Positions 1-11,072 are shown, counted from the first letter of the stretch. The stretch: DNA of 64,000 nucleotides from Candidatus Synoicihabitans palmerolidicus (GCA_020809425.1 JAGGDC010000001.1:2059001-2123000); one strand, 5' to 3'. Translations and numbers: made by a program. Notes: generated by a model not told the origin, from the letters alone.

Positions 1-5
1 TCCCC

Positions 6-263
6 TCACCTTGCGCGATGCTCAGTCTCAGCTTTCCATGACTGGATCGAAGCCATATCCTTCCAATAGCTCACGGTTATTCCCACGCCACTGTCACCCC
101 TTGCGGTTTCGATACCCAGATACCCCGACTGGCCACGGGCCAACTCCACCATGCGCTCGGCCATCTTATCACAACCCTCTGTATCGACACTTAATTTTGA
201 CGTAAAAATCACCGCATAATACGGCGGTTCCGGGGTGGAAGAAATTACTGAGGATGCATTCAT
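6..263 (-). CDS. ABM-like small protein, 3' end probably frameshifted
   Basis: Small protein of the antibiotic biosynthesis monooxygenase (dimeric ferredoxin-like) superfamily; the substrate is unknown. The 85 readable residues show the usual strand order, with a QSGYLGIE turn and a GVGITVSYW strand. The ATG at 263 overlaps the restored stop of the upstream methyltransferase (ATGA), so the two were probably translationally coupled. The frame stops right after an AEHRAR segment, where relatives usually run on for 10-20 residues. A one-base shift would keep it open past the window edge, so the 3' end looks broken. The domain call is fairly sure; intactness is not. Confidence 0.55.
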   Translation of the reverse strand: MNASSVISSTPEPPYYAVIFTSKLSVDTEGCDKMAERMVELARGQSGYLGIETARGDSGVGITVSYWKDMASIQSWKAETEHRAR

Positions 264-992
264 GACAGACTCCGTACGAGGACTAATGACGTATTGGCTC
301 CCGCTAAAAATCATAATCCACCATCCGCTCAGTGGCATCAATCCCATGGTTCCGCAAGTCAGCCATCAACCGCTTCAATTCCGCGAACGGTCTCCCATCA
401 GGACCACACACGGGGTAAATCCGTACTTCTTCCCGCGCCACCCGCATATCAGTTTACGACACGCCTCAAAATGGAATGAATAGTCATGATTAGCTGGATA
501 CAAATATAAGAGATGGGCACATAGCACCACATCGAAATTGCGATCCAGGAAGGGCAACTGAGGCAATCCTGCGCCAAAGTATCGCCCTTGCGCGTAATGA
601 GATTCGTAATCCGTCACGAACCGCCTGGCCGCCGCCCGTCGATTCCTCTCTGCCTCGTCGATCGACTTGAACCGAAATCGCCCCGAGTTCTCCGTCGCCC
701 GCATTCGATCAAACATGTGACCATAATCGAGTTTCACATGAGCCGCCAACGCTTCGGCCGACTTTCCATAGAGCGGATCCACCGCCACCACATCAATCCC
801 TGCCCGGCACGCTTCCGCTGTAAAAGAGGATGGACCCACCGCAACATCCAGCACCGATCGGTCCCGTAGGTCCCCCATCGAAAGGTTAAAAAATTGAAGA
901 TACTCCGACATTGAACGCCCCCAAAATGCAATGGAGGGCAGTTCAAAAACAGGTGCTTGCACGGATGAAGATGAAAGTACAACAGAGGACAT
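260..992 (-). pseudogene. class I SAM-dependent methyltransferase, frameshifted
   Basis: Rossmann-fold methyltransferase. The SAM-binding motif I is visible as VLDVAVGPSSFT, about 50 residues after the ATG at 992, and a post-motif FDVVLCAHLLYLYP follows. A first frameshift lies near 445-450, after the ACRKL segment; the correct continuation (VAREEVRIYPVCGPDGRPF) is in another frame. A second one-base loss near 305-308 puts a TAG after VDYDF, where restoring one T gives a natural tail ending at the TGA at 260-262. The restored gene overlaps the ABM gene start. The substrate cannot be told. Two independent lesions make it a pseudogene. Confidence 0.8.
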
Positions 993-1025
993 GATCAAAA
1001 CGGAATCGAGGGTGAAATACGGATA

Positions 1026-1060
1026 CGAAAAAGCCCGACTCGGAATTCGAAGTCGGGCTT
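1026..1060 (-). terminator. Rho-independent terminator
   Basis: A perfect 10-bp inverted repeat (1031-1040 with 1051-1060) with a 10-nt loop is followed on the minus strand by a T-run (A-run at 1028-1032 on plus). It would end minus-strand transcription coming from the receiver/coiled-coil pair, just upstream of the methyltransferase start. Confidence 0.8.
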
Positions 1061-1063
1061 GGT

Positions 1064-1344
1064 GAAGATTTAGGTGGGGGCTCAAAAGGGCCCGCGGAGA
1101 TCAGTTCGACCTCACCATCGCCAAGCCGTACTACGCCACCACTCAATCGCGAGCTGGCCGAACCGATGGAAATCGGCGGCGATCTTCGCATCAGAATTGG
1201 AGGCCACGTTCATTGCCCGGTTCATGCCGGTGCGACCTCTGCGCATCAAGTAAAAAATGCACCGGCGCCGCGGCCTAATCCCCGCGACGCCGGCCAGATT
1301 CGATGACCCGCCACAATGGGCCACCGAAATTCTATTCCCAGCGC
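1064..1344. other. gap without a convincing gene
   Basis: About 280 bases between the terminator and the coiled-coil gene. Short open stretches exist on the minus strand, one reading SGGVVRLGDGEVELISAGP, which could be the worn tail of an old gene. None has a start site, length or family match that I can support. Confidence 0.4.
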
Positions 1345-2028
1345 TCAGCCTCCAGTGGTAACGCGTGGTTTCTCGACCCGACGCAAAAATCCCCGTAATC
1401 GTCCACGCTGCGTAACCGGGTCATTCGTGTCGCCGGTCGGTTCTCTTTTGACCAACACCGTCGCCGAGGGCGGCGGCGGCGCTCTTCGCACGCGATCGAC
1501 CTCCAACCACCGTTCATTCAATTCTCGCAACCCCATTTTGCGTTCGCGAATCTGCCGATTCAAATTGGTCAACACCTTACGCTCCTCTCGGAGCTGGGCC
1601 CGCTCCGACTCCAACACCGCGCGACCTCGCTCCAATTCAGCCCAACTGCGCTGCAACATTTCCATCGATAAAGGAAAGGGTGGCGTGGTGACACTGGACG
1701 CCGTTTCGTATTCTCGCAAATGCGCCTCCCTGGTCTTTATCTCGACCAACGAATTCTCCCAAAGTTTCTGCTCCTCCGCCAACTGCTCCCGCGCTCGTTC
1801 AACTTTTGCCGCCGACTGTGCCACGACTTTTCGTTCCACTGCCAGCGCGTCCCGCTCATCCATCGCAATCTGGGCCGCGACTACCATTTCTCGCTCCAAC
1901 TTCAGTTCGTGTTGCACCTGCAAACACTGTTTTCTCAAATCCATTTTCGCCCTGTCCACCACCACGTCGTCCAAGACAGTCGCATACGCCCTCTGACTCG
2001 AGGCCAACTCATCAGGCACCACGCTCAT
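1345..2028 (-). CDS. coiled-coil protein, unknown function
   Basis: Predicted 227-residue soluble protein without a signal peptide or membrane segment. Most of it (about residues 20-190) is rich in Glu, Arg, Leu, Ala and Lys with heptad-like spacing, as in long coiled coils, for example the stretches KVERAREQLAEEQKLW and SERAQLREERKVLTNL. The C-terminus is basic and Pro-rich. The ATG at 2028 overlaps the TGA of the upstream receiver gene (ATGA), so translation is likely coupled and the two products may act together. I do not recognise a family. It is intact, unlike most neighbours, which suggests it is still in use. Confidence 0.65.
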   Translation of the reverse strand: MSVVPDELASSQRAYATVLDDVVVDRAKMDLRKQCLQVQHELKLEREMVVAAQIAMDERDALAVERKVVAQSAAKVERAREQLAEEQKLWENSLVEIKTREAHLREYETASSVTTPPFPLSMEMLQRSWAELERGRAVLESERAQLREERKVLTNLNRQIRERKMGLRELNERWLEVDRVRRAPPPPSATVLVKREPTGDTNDPVTQRGRLRGFLRRVEKPRVTTGG

Positions 2029-2411
2029 CGCTTCCCGACCACCCGCATCGATGCCCAATAGCGTAAGCACGCGTCGCAGGCATCCCCCTGCCAAGGTAGT
2101 ACATCGGTAAGTCCCTCCCTGATGCCCAGAACGACCAGCGCCAGTTCAAGTTCCGGGCATAACATCACCACCGGCAAATCCTTCCGCTTCTGCCGCAAGC
2201 GAGACGCCATCACAAACCCGTCTGTATCCTTCATATCGCTACAGTGCCCGATCAACGCCAAATCAAATCGCTGACCCGAAACGGCTTCCACCACCTGATC
2301 CCTCGGGACTTCCGCCCTCACCGCCAACCCCGCCTCCGCCAACAGCATCACCAGAACCCGACGCACTGGCGCATCGGCATGCACTATTAGTATTCGTTTG
2401 GCGGGATTCAT
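2025..2411 (-). CDS. stand-alone receiver-like domain lacking phosphorylation residues
   Basis: 128-residue protein with the alpha/beta layout of a CheY-type receiver: KRILIVHADAPVRRVL as strand 1, FDLALIGHCSDMKDTDGF as strand 3 and LPVVMLCPEL as strand 4. The residues needed for phosphorylation appear lost. The acidic pair after strand 1 is HAD, the acceptor Asp after strand 3 is replaced by Gly-His, and the conserved Thr and Lys are not at their places (LC; VLPWQG). It is therefore probably a pseudo-receiver acting by protein contact. An in-frame GTG/ATG lies further upstream, but ATG 2411 (MNPAKRIL) fits the fold. It is coupled to the downstream coiled-coil gene. Confidence 0.7.
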   Translation of the reverse strand: MNPAKRILIVHADAPVRRVLVMLLAEAGLAVRAEVPRDQVVEAVSGQRFDLALIGHCSDMKDTDGFVMASRLRQKRKDLPVVMLCPELELALVVLGIREGLTDVLPWQGDACDACLRYWASMRVVGKR

Positions 2412-2539
2412 GGGAACGCAGATTCGCTCGTTCCCAACCTGCACCTGAAGATAGCTTCCGCCAGCTGAAACCAACTCTAAAGCAACTATTTACCCGACAT
2501 TTACGTTAGCGATAAATTTACAAAGATGATTGCCGCGAT

Positions 2540-3737
2540 TTGAATTCAGGCCCGGAAGATAACACTCTCGCGGTTGAACATTTTGACGCAGAGCCATATG
2601 CGATACCGGCATACAACGCCGAGGAGCCAAAAAACAGAGCGATAAAATTCCAGTTCCAGACGCCCGAGAGCATCTCCTTGCACACAAGGCTCAAATTCAT
2701 AATTGGGATCGTTTCGTCCATCCTCTTCATGACGATGGTCAGCTGTTTCAACGTGCCGTATCAGAGTCTTGGTTACGAACTCACGCCCAACTACCGCGAA
2801 CGCACCGCCGTCATGGCGTTCAAGGGCAGTATCCAGAAGATCATGGAACTCGGCATGTTCGCCACCGCCCTCGTTTGGGAAAACGCGACTTGGTCCGATG
2901 TGCCGTCCCGCCTCGCCATCATCTTCAGCAACGGATTTGCTTGGTTCGGCCATCTGCTCGGCAGTCTCTTCACCGGTGATTTCTCCGCCCTGCTCGAGCT
3001 CATGAAAACCCCCATGGGCATATGAGCGCCGGTACCGGTGAGGAAAACATCAACGTCGTGCTCGGTGCCCAGGTCTACGCCTCCCTGCTCGGCGGCGGCA
3101 TGATCCATTATCGATTTTGTCCTCTTCTTCGGCCTCAAGGAACGTTACTATCACAAACTTGTTTCTCAAAACACCCACCAGATCCGCATCGCCGAAACCG
3201 TGTGGGAAGCCCTCAAGTGCCATCCGTTCCGAATTCAGTTGTCCATGGGCCTGGCCTACTCGCTCGGTCTCAGCATGGTCGGCACCCTCGGCCTCTACAC
3301 CACCGTCTTCACGGCCACGTGGTGGCTCTACACGCCCGAGGTGCAGTGGCTGCAACTGCTCGCCTCCGGCTCCATCGCATTTACGCAAGCTGCATTTTGG
3401 ATGATGTATGGCTCCATCGGCGCCGATGTCATCGACTACGACGAACTTCAAAACGGTCACCGCCGCGAGGGCACCTTCTCCGCCTCAGGCGCCTACATGA
3501 TGAAGGTCGGCATGGTCCTCGGCACGTTCATCACCGGCTTTGTCCTGGACTGGCTTCGACGCCGAACTTGGCGGCGACCAAAACCCCACCGCCATGTTCT
3601 GGATCCGATTCCGGCTCGCTGCCGTGCCCATCGCGGGCTTGCTCGTCTCCTTTGTCATGGTGAAATTCTTTCCGCTCAGCGCCGCCAAGATGGCCGACAT
3701 TCGCACCGAACTCGAAGCCCGTCGCGGCGCGGTCTAG
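2540..3737 (+). pseudogene. GPH-type sugar/cation symporter (MFS), 5'-truncated and frameshifted
   Basis: Remnant of a glycoside-pentoside-hexuronide:cation symporter. Typical segments are FNVPYQSLGYELTPNY and GADVIDYDELQNGHRREGTF, followed by the terminal helices. The N-terminal third, which normally holds the first helices, is absent. The frame changes near 3020 (TGA after PMGI), near 3105, and near 3555 inside the last helices, and the final frame ends at 3737. It would have imported sugars or glycosides across the inner membrane. With at least three lesions and no N-terminus it cannot be functional. Confidence 0.85.
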
Positions 3738-3761
3738 GGCCCGGCCCCCTGCGTCAGGAAT

Positions 3762-3959
3762 ATGAAAACCTTCCTGCCATTACTTATCCTGGGAATCATG
3801 GCACTGACCCTCGGCGGCGTCATGCTCTTCCGTGTATCCAAACCGCTCGGACTTCTCTTTATTGCCGCCGGCATCACCCTGATCTCAACGGGCCTCGTGT
3901 TACATCTCAGTAAACCACCCGCCCGTCGCAACACCAACCCCGGCGACCATGCCGGCTGA
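3762..3959 (+). CDS. small two-helix membrane protein
   Basis: 65-residue protein with two hydrophobic segments (about residues 4-22 and 28-49) and a short basic tail, so a small inner-membrane protein. No family recognised. Its 3' end overlaps the start of the TfoX-domain remnant (ATG 3949), suggesting a former two-gene unit. It could equally be a chance open frame in decaying DNA, but the clean hydrophobic profile argues for a real gene. Confidence 0.5.
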   Translation: MKTFLPLLILGIMALTLGGVMLFRVSKPLGLLFIAAGITLISTGLVLHLSKPPARRNTNPGDHAG

Positions 3960-4313
3960 TACCGTCCTCCCCTTCCGCGATCGATCTTCGCCAGGCTCTG
4001 CCATCGCGAGTTTGCGCAATCTGGGCCCGGCTTCCGCCGCCAGGCTCGCCTCCATCGGCATCACCACCCGCGCCCAACTCGCTCGTCAGCCTACCCTCGA
4101 CATCTGCTAACGCCTCCGTGCGCCGGGCACCGCGTCAGCCTCAACCTCGCCTACGCCATCGAGGGCGCGCTCACCGACTGCGACTGGCGCTGCCTCCCGC
4201 CCGACACTCGCCACTACCTAAAAACCACGTGGTCCCAAACTTCGGCCCTGTCCCCACCCAAAGTTAAACCGCAACCGTCGCGTCAAACCAGCTCCCCCTG
4301 GCGACGGTCTTGA
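3949..4313 (+). pseudogene. TfoX C-terminal domain protein, broken
   Basis: Matches the helix-hairpin-like C-terminal domain of TfoX/Sxy competence proteins: SLRNLGPASAARLASIGIT at residues 21-39, then after the lesion VSLNLAYAIEGALTDCDW. The frame stops at a TAA at 4108-4110 and a one-base shift follows within about 25 bases; the restored frame ends at TGA 4311-4313. TfoX proteins activate DNA uptake genes in other bacteria. In this stand-alone domain form the role is unclear, and here it is inactive. Confidence 0.8.
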
Positions 4314-4393
4314 ACCCAACTTGACCTCGAAACCGTTCCCACAAACTACGCCGGCGACTCGCCAGCGCCTCTAATCCTCCTAAGCATTTTCCC

Positions 4394-7240
4394 ATGCTGT
4401 CTCGCCGCCCCTATCTTCCGCACGTCCCTCGCCCTGAGCGCCGCCGCCTTCGTATCCGCCGAGGCCTCCCTTCAAGCCGCCCTCCCACCCCGCGACGTCG
4501 CGCCCACCGACCAAGCCGAATTCCGCCACTTCATCCTCGATAACGGCCTCAAAGTCGTCCTCGTCTCCGACCCAAATTTCAATAAATCCGCCGCCACCCT
4601 CGCCATCGAAATCGGCCAGATCGACGACCCCTTCGAACACGCGGGTCTTGCCCACTTTCTCGAACACATGATGCCGCGGGGCAGTCAAAAGTATCTCGGC
4701 GTCGCTGACTTCTCCAACTACATCAGCACCAACGACGGCTCTCGCAACGCATCGACCGGCTCCGATATCACGCGCTACTTGTTTGAAGTGCGCCACGAGG
4801 CCTTCGAAGGCGCTCTCGACCGCCTCGCTCAATGCTTCATCGCCCCCCTTCTCCCCGCCGATGTCACCGAGCGCGAGGTCAATGCCGTGCACAACGAAGC
4901 CATGCGTCACATGCAAAACGATCTGCGACGCATGCTCAACGTCCGCCGCGAACTCTACAACCCCGCCGCCGGCAAATCCAAATTCTCCACCGGCAATAAG
5001 ACCACCCTCGCCCAAGCCGACCACGTCGTCGTCCGCGAATTCATGGAGGCCAACTACAGCTCCGACCGCATGGCTCTCGCCGTCGCTGGCATCGCCTCCC
5101 TCGATCAACTCGAAGCCTGGGCGCGTGCCTACTACAACGACATTCCCCGTTGCGAGCTTCCCACCATCCAACGCGAGCCCATCTTCCTCCTGCGCGCCGA
5201 AGCACTGCGGTTCGCCACCATCGAACCCGTCAAAGAGGTCCGTGAACTCTGGCTCGAATTCCCCATCCCCGCCACCCGCCCCCCACTTCGCCGGCAAACC
5301 GGATGAACTACTGCTCTCACTCATGAACTACGCCGGCACCGGTGGCCTGGTCGAAGCCTTAAAAAACGCCGATCTCGCCACATCCGTCGTCGGCTTCACT
5401 TGGGAACGCACTTCCGGCTACGGATCCTTCTTCGTCAGCGCCGAACTCACTCCCACGGTGCCGACCACATTCCACAGGTCATGGAAACCGTGTTCGCCTA
5501 CCTGCGCCACCTTCGCACTTCCCCTTTCCCGGCCGACTTCTACGCCGACCAAGCCCGCATCGCCGCCCTTGAGGAAACCTACAATGACCGTGGCGAGGGA
5601 TACCGCCTGACCAACCGCCTCGCCTCCAACGCGCTCTACTACCCGCTCGAACTCGCCACCCGGGCCGACCTGGCTTGGGGCGACCCCGACGAATCTGCTT
5701 ATCGCGACCTGCTCGACCCCCTGACCCCCGACAATATGCTCGTGACCTTCCAAGCGAAGGGCGTCCCCTCCGACCGCACTGAAGAAATCTACGAATCCGC
5801 CTACGCGTACACCGAAACCACGGGCGAGGCCTATGATCGGCTCGTCAACCCCCCGTCCATCGCGGGCTTCGCCCTGCCCGCCGCCAACCCCTTCCTGCCC
5901 GAGGCCACGCCCATCCTGACCGAGCGCCCGCTGCCACTCATCGACGAACCGGGCCTGAAACTCTTCTACGCCGACGACGTCGAATTTGAACGGCCTCGTT
6001 CGACCCTGCGATTCCGTTTCGTACTCGCCCGCTCCACCGCCACCGTCGAAACGGATCTCCTCCTCAGGTTCTCATGAGGTTTGCCTCCAGGACGCCCTCG
6101 AACCCGCCGCCAACGATGCCGCCATCGCAGGCGTCACCTACACCCTCAACACCAACCTCGAAGGGCTGACTCTCACCGTCAGCGGTTTCGGTGATTCCCC
6201 TTCCCGCTTCGCCCAATACCTCGCCGCCCAACTTCACACGGTAGCGGTCTCCCCCGCCCGCTTCGCCGCGCTCAGCGAAAGTGTGGTGCGCGAACTCCGG
6301 AGCTTCAAACAAACCGAAGCGTACCTCCTTTCGTCCTCCCGACTGCGCACCCTGCAACGCGAATTCTACTACCTGCCCGATCACTCCCTCGACCGCGCTC
6401 CCTCCGTCACCTGGAACGAAATTCAAGCCAGCGTTACCCGCTTCCTCGCGTCTGGCAAAATCGAGGCCATCGTGCACGGCCACTTGACCGCCGACCAAGC
6501 CGTCCGTGCAGTCGCCGACGCGATCCGCGCGGAGCCTCTTCCCTCTTCCGCCCTCCTCTACCGGCGCCAACTCACCCTCCAGCCCGGTTCCCCCGTGCTC
6601 GACGTCGCGGTCAACTCCGCCTACCGCGCCTACTACGAACTGCCCACCGACTCCCCCGCCACTCGCGCCGCCGCCCAAGTCATCGGCAACTTCAGCCGCA
6701 CTCCCTACTTCGACGAACTCCGCACCACTCAACCCCTCGGCTACATTGTCGGCTCCGGCTCCGCTTCGGCCGCCCATCGCTACCTGCTCTACTTCGTCAT
6801 CCAATCCAGCGCTTTCCCCGTCGACGAGCTCCGTGCTCGCTCCGAAACATTCGCCGCCACCCTACCGGATAAATTAGCCACCTCTCCCCCGATGAGTGGA
6901 CCACCTTCGTCGCCGGAGCTCGCGCCCAACTCGAAAAGAAGTCGACCAGCATCGCCGAGAAAACCGGGCGTATGTTCTCCCTCGCCTACGACTTCAACGA
7001 AGACTGGGACCGCACCGCTACCACCTTGGCGGCCCTGGATTCGCTCACGCAGGCAGATGCGGTGGAAACCCTGCGCGCCGCCATCGATCCCGCCTCCGCT
7101 CAGACGATCATCTCCCTCCCCGCTAGCAAAGAGCACGCCGCCAGTCTTGAGACGCCCTCCTTCACCGATCGCACTGCGTGGAAAGCCACTGGCAGTATGA
7201 GTGATTTCGAAAGCCTCCGCCCCGACCGCCTGAACCGGAA
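4394..7240 (+). pseudogene. M16 family zinc metallopeptidase (insulinase/pitrilysin-like), many frameshifts
   Basis: Large secreted or periplasmic M16 protease. An N-terminal signal-like stretch precedes the inverted zinc motif HFLEH (4656-4670 region), and the downstream Glu ligand sits in VNAVHNEAMRHM. The second inactive-like half runs to about 7.2 kb with YRAYYELPTDSPATRAAAQ. At least five frame changes are visible: about 4405-4413 (just after the ATG at 4394), 5280, 5455, 6075 and 6875. Restoring them gives roughly 940 residues, normal for the family. The 3' limit is uncertain because it runs into the GH2 remnant on the other strand. Confidence 0.85.
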
Positions 7241-7537
7241 TCAATCGGTTCCGCCCTTCAGCTTTCCGAGCAAACTTAGCAGCGGTGCCGCCTCACCATC
7301 GGTCAGCTCACGAAACGAGCCCTCCACAATCGGCGCCGCCTTCACATCGTAATTCACGGCGTGAAACATGTTCTGCGTCTTGCCCCACACCGTTCCGTTC
7401 AAAGTCACCTTGGCCAACGTATCCAACCCGTCATACGTCAGCCATATCTGCCCACTCGCCGCCACATCCACCGTGACCTCAAACCGCGTGCGATACGCCT
7501 CAGTCTCGTCGCTCAAACCGTTGCAAATCCAACTCAT
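7241..7537 (-). pseudogene. GH2 beta-mannosidase-like fragment
   Basis: The minus strand encodes part of the N-terminal sugar-binding domain of a glycoside hydrolase family 2 enzyme of the beta-mannosidase kind: WLTYDGLDTLAKVTLNG followed by QNMFHAVNYDVKA. The first 50-60 residues are cut off at the IS110 boundary, and the catalytic barrel is missing, replaced by an unrelated tail ending at 7241. It is a small scrap of a lost mannan or mannoside degrading gene. Confidence 0.75.
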
Positions 7538-8974
7538 CCTAGAACACGCAGTCACATAAGAAAACGTATATTACAAAGCTATGTTATCCAGTCGGTGAGT
7601 AGGTTTCAAACGTGCACGCTCCGACTCAATTGGCAGGTGAACGAATCGATACCTTCGACGGACCGTAACTCCTTCAATCTTCGCACCCTTCGTTCCCTTG
7701 TATGTTCGAACCGATGTGAAGAACGAGCGAGGACGGAGCCGAATGCAGCCTCCGAGAATGGCCCATAGCGTTCGTCGGAGGAGGCTGGATTCGGCGCGAT
7801 TGCACATGCGAGATAAATGCCTTGAATGACGCTCGCCAGGTGCGGTGCAGACTGGCCGTCTGCACCACACGGCAACCCAGAGGCCGATTTGTTACCCAAG
7901 GATTTACCTCGAACAGAAGCCCTGGGCCCGGGTTGCCGACCTGGTTGAACTCGAACCGCTGAGAAAGCCCTGAGCTCGTATAACAAGATGGAGCAAACCA
8001 CCCCTGAAAATCAAATCACCTATGTTGGTGTGGATATCGCCAAAGATCGTCTCGACTACACCGTCGATGATACTCGCTGTGCCCACGTCGAGAACACCCA
8101 CCGAGGCCACCGAGCCTTGATCAAGCACCTCCAGAGCCTGCCCAATGCCCGGGTCGTATGCGAAGCGACTGGCGGCTATGAGCGTGCCATTGTCGCCGCA
8201 TTGCTCTTGGCCCAGATCCAAGTCTGCGTGGTCAATCCAGGGCGTGCCCGCGCCTTTGCCCGCGCCGCCGGCTTGCTCGCCAAGACCGACCCACTCGACG
8301 CTCAACTGTTGCGCCGCTTTGGGTTACAAATGAAGCCACGCCTGCACCGGGCCCTCGACAAAGCGGCCGCAACCTTGCGTGAGCTGCTCGACTATCGCCG
8401 GCAGATCAGTGATCAACTCGTCGCCACAGGCAACCGGTACGAGTTGGCCGGACGCATTTTGCGTGAACGCCTTGAGATCCTGCGGGCGCTTTGAGCCACC
8501 GAGCTCGAACAAACCGATGCGCTGATTAAAACGCACATCCACGAGGACGACAGTCTACGCACCAAAGCCGCTCGACTGCGCGAACTCCAAGGCGCAGGAC
8601 CCGTGCTCGCCGGCCACCCTGCTCGGCTTACGTGCCTGAACTCGGAAAGATCGAATCGGGCCAACTCGCCGCTCTGATCGGTGTGGCCCCGTTCGCCCAC
8701 GACAGCGGGCGGCGACATCGTTGCCGACATGTGCGCGGCGGGCGTCATTCCGTGCGCCAGGTCCTCTACATGGCGGCGGTCTCTGTCATCCGATGTAACC
8801 CTGTCATGCGCGCGTTTTATCGGCGCCTCGTTGAGGCTGGAAAACTGAATAAAATAGCCCTTATCGCGGTCATGCGCCAAATGCTACATGCTCTCAATCT
8901 ATTGGCCGCTAATCCCAACTTTGTCCTTGTTCGCTAACACCGCTGCTTCTGTAACATCCCACTTCGGAATTTAG
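7538..8974. mobile_element. IS110-family insertion sequence, copy 1
   Basis: Limits come from alignment with the second copy at 41966-43401. The two agree from a CCT just after 7537 to the terminal GGAATTTAG ending at 8974 (about 1.44 kb each) and diverge outside. No terminal inverted repeat is evident, as usual for IS110. A non-coding leader of about 450 bases precedes the transposase. The left flank is a minus-strand GH2 scrap and the right flank a plus-strand gene tail, so DNA was rearranged here. Confidence 0.85.
7988..8937 (+). pseudogene. IS110 transposase, inactivated
   Basis: DEDD-type transposase. The N-terminal catalytic part is recognisable (YVGVDIAKDRLDY; TGGYERA; KTDPLDAQLL), and the C-terminal Transposase_20 part is IESGQLAALIGVAPFAHDSG. 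A TGA at 8492-8494 replaces a TTA Leu codon kept in copy 2. Near 8609-8630 a small indel shifts the frame, and the last 100 residues are open from 8632. Both lesions are absent from copy 2, so they arose after the copies separated. Confidence 0.9.
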
Positions 8975-9065
8975 GCTGCTCAGTCCCGCTCAAGTCGCCC
9001 GACTGCTATCAGTGGCAAAAGATTCCGCACATTCCGCCAACGCTTTCGCCGTGCTCAAACTCTAA
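8975..9065 (+). pseudogene. C-terminal scrap of an unidentified gene
   Basis: Directly after the IS110 end a plus-strand frame reads LLSPAQVARLLSVAKDSAHS and ends with a stop 29 residues in. It looks like the tail of a protein cut by the element. Its left part is not found in this window, and I do not recognise the family. Confidence 0.4.
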
Positions 9066-9094
9066 GCGCCCCTGCAGCGTCCTTCGCTTTCCGA

Positions 9095-10924
9095 CTACGC
9101 CTTCACCGGCTCGATCGCATCGGTCTCGATCACACCTTTGACCTGCGGAAATAACGCAATCGCCTCAACGATCATCCACACCTCCAGTGCCATCGTCGCC
9201 ACGGCCACACCGACCAGCAGCCAGTTCTGCTGCACCCACCAACTATGCTCGCCTATAAAGGCCTGCAACGTCATCGCCCACGCCGGCATGATCAGCATGA
9301 GAATCATCGGACCGATGAGGAACCAAACCGGCACCGATCGCCGCCAAAGATAAAACGCAATCACCAGAAAGGACAGGCCGCCCAACAACTGGTTGGTTGC
9401 CCCAAAAACCGGCCACAGAATGAGGCCGCCCCGACCGGCATTCTCCAACGTCCACTCCGCCCCCGTCGGCGGAATCGCCGCCATGATCACGGCGGTGACC
9501 ACCGCAAAAATTGTGGCTCCGTGCTTCCCGCGTAGCCCGGCGATCGGGTCGAAACCTCTACTCGTCTTCGGCGCCACCGTGTTCGCCAACTCCTGCACGA
9601 TGTAACGCTGCAATCGGCAGGCCGTATCGAGCGTCGTCCCGGCAAAAGATGCGACCAACACGCCCATCAAAGCCACCGCCGCCGCATCCGGAATTCCGAG
9701 AGCTTTCAAAAAGTTCGCCGAACCGCCCAAAAATGCGCCCAACGCCGGTCCAAGCCCCGAACTCCACACCCCGTAATGATGCGACCACGTCGCCGCCGCC
9801 CCCGCAAAAGTCTCGCCGCCCGCACTCGTCACCCCCAAGCCAATCCCCGCCCCGCAGGCCAGGATGACCAACGTAGCCAGAAACCCTTCGGTGAGCATCA
9901 GCCCCGTAACCTACAAATCGTGCATTGGGTTCGGTCTTGAGTTGTTTGCTGCTCGTACCGGATGAAACCAGACAATGAAACCCCGAGATCGCACCGCACG
10001 CGATGGTGATGAACAAAAAGGGAAACATCGACGGCGGCGCCACCGGATTCGCGTTGATCGCCGGGGCCACCATTTCAAACGCCACTCCCGACTCCGCCGT
10101 CCCATCACCTCCACCCGTTATCGAGGCCGCGAGCACTCCGACCAAAAGCAGGCCCAGCACGGAAATCCGCTGCAGTGAGTTGATGTAATCCCGAGGCTGC
10201 AGCAGCGCCCAAACCGGCAGCACCGAGGCGACACAGGAATATACCACCACCACCCACTGCAAAAGCGACCAATCTTTCATCGTCGTATTGAGTGTATGCA
10301 GGAAACCCACATCGCCAAAAATCACGGTCACATACATCAGGGCCAACGCTAGAATCGACGGGATCAGAAGACTCTTCCTACGACGGTGAGCCACGCCCAA
10401 ATCATCACTGCGATCGAAAGCTGAATCACACGCGGCACGATCGCGCTCGGGTACATCCGGAACACCGATGCGATCACCAACCCAAAAATCGCCAAAACAA
10501 TGGTCAGCGCGAGAAACAGAATGCACAGGAACAACACACGCACCCGCCGATTGAGTACCCGCCCCGCAATATCGCCCACCGTCTGCCCATTGTTGCGCAA
10601 TGAAACCACTAGTGCTCCAAAATCGTGCACCGCTCCGATAAAGATCGAACCAAATATAATCCACAACAACGCGGGCACCCATCCCCACATGATCGCAATC
10701 GCCGGTCTCACAATCGGCCCTGTGCCCGCAATCGACGCGAAATGATGGCCAAACACGATGCCCTTTGATGTCTCCACATAGTCGTTACCATCCGCCAGCC
10801 GGCGCGAGGGACACACGGCGTTCGCCGACAACTTGAATATCTTACCCCCAAGCCAACGGCCATAAGTATGGTAGGCTACAACGAAGCCGACGCCCGCGAG
10901 CAGTGCGATTAACAAAGGATGCAT
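9095..10924 (-). pseudogene. cstA: carbon starvation protein CstA, frameshifted
   Basis: CstA-type multi-pass inner membrane transporter, which imports peptides or pyruvate during carbon starvation in other bacteria. Hallmarks are VFGHHFASIAGTGPIV, MWGWVPALLWIIFGSIFIGA and AVHDFGALVVSLRN in the N-terminal half, plus the long hydrophobic C-terminal half. The frame breaks near 10370 (after the VIQLSIAVMIWAWL helix) and near 9905, so three reading segments are needed. The family Gly after GTGPIV is Arg here. The ATG at 10924 gives the expected start MHPLLIALLAG. Confidence 0.9.
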
Positions 10925-11072
10925 AATGGGGTATAATAGGGTTCCGCTCCACCATGCCCAATCCTGCCCCTCCACGTCTAGCCAGAAGCACACCACGCGT
11001 CCCTCCGGTCCTTCCGCAGCCAATTCACCATGCCGGAACCCAGTCGGTCTTTTCCCGGTCCCACCCCTCACC

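Noticed and set aside
4380..5324. A 314-codon minus-strand open frame under the M16 peptidase
   Set aside because: The plus strand shows HFLEH and other M16 signatures; the antisense frame is Gly/Asp-rich noise.
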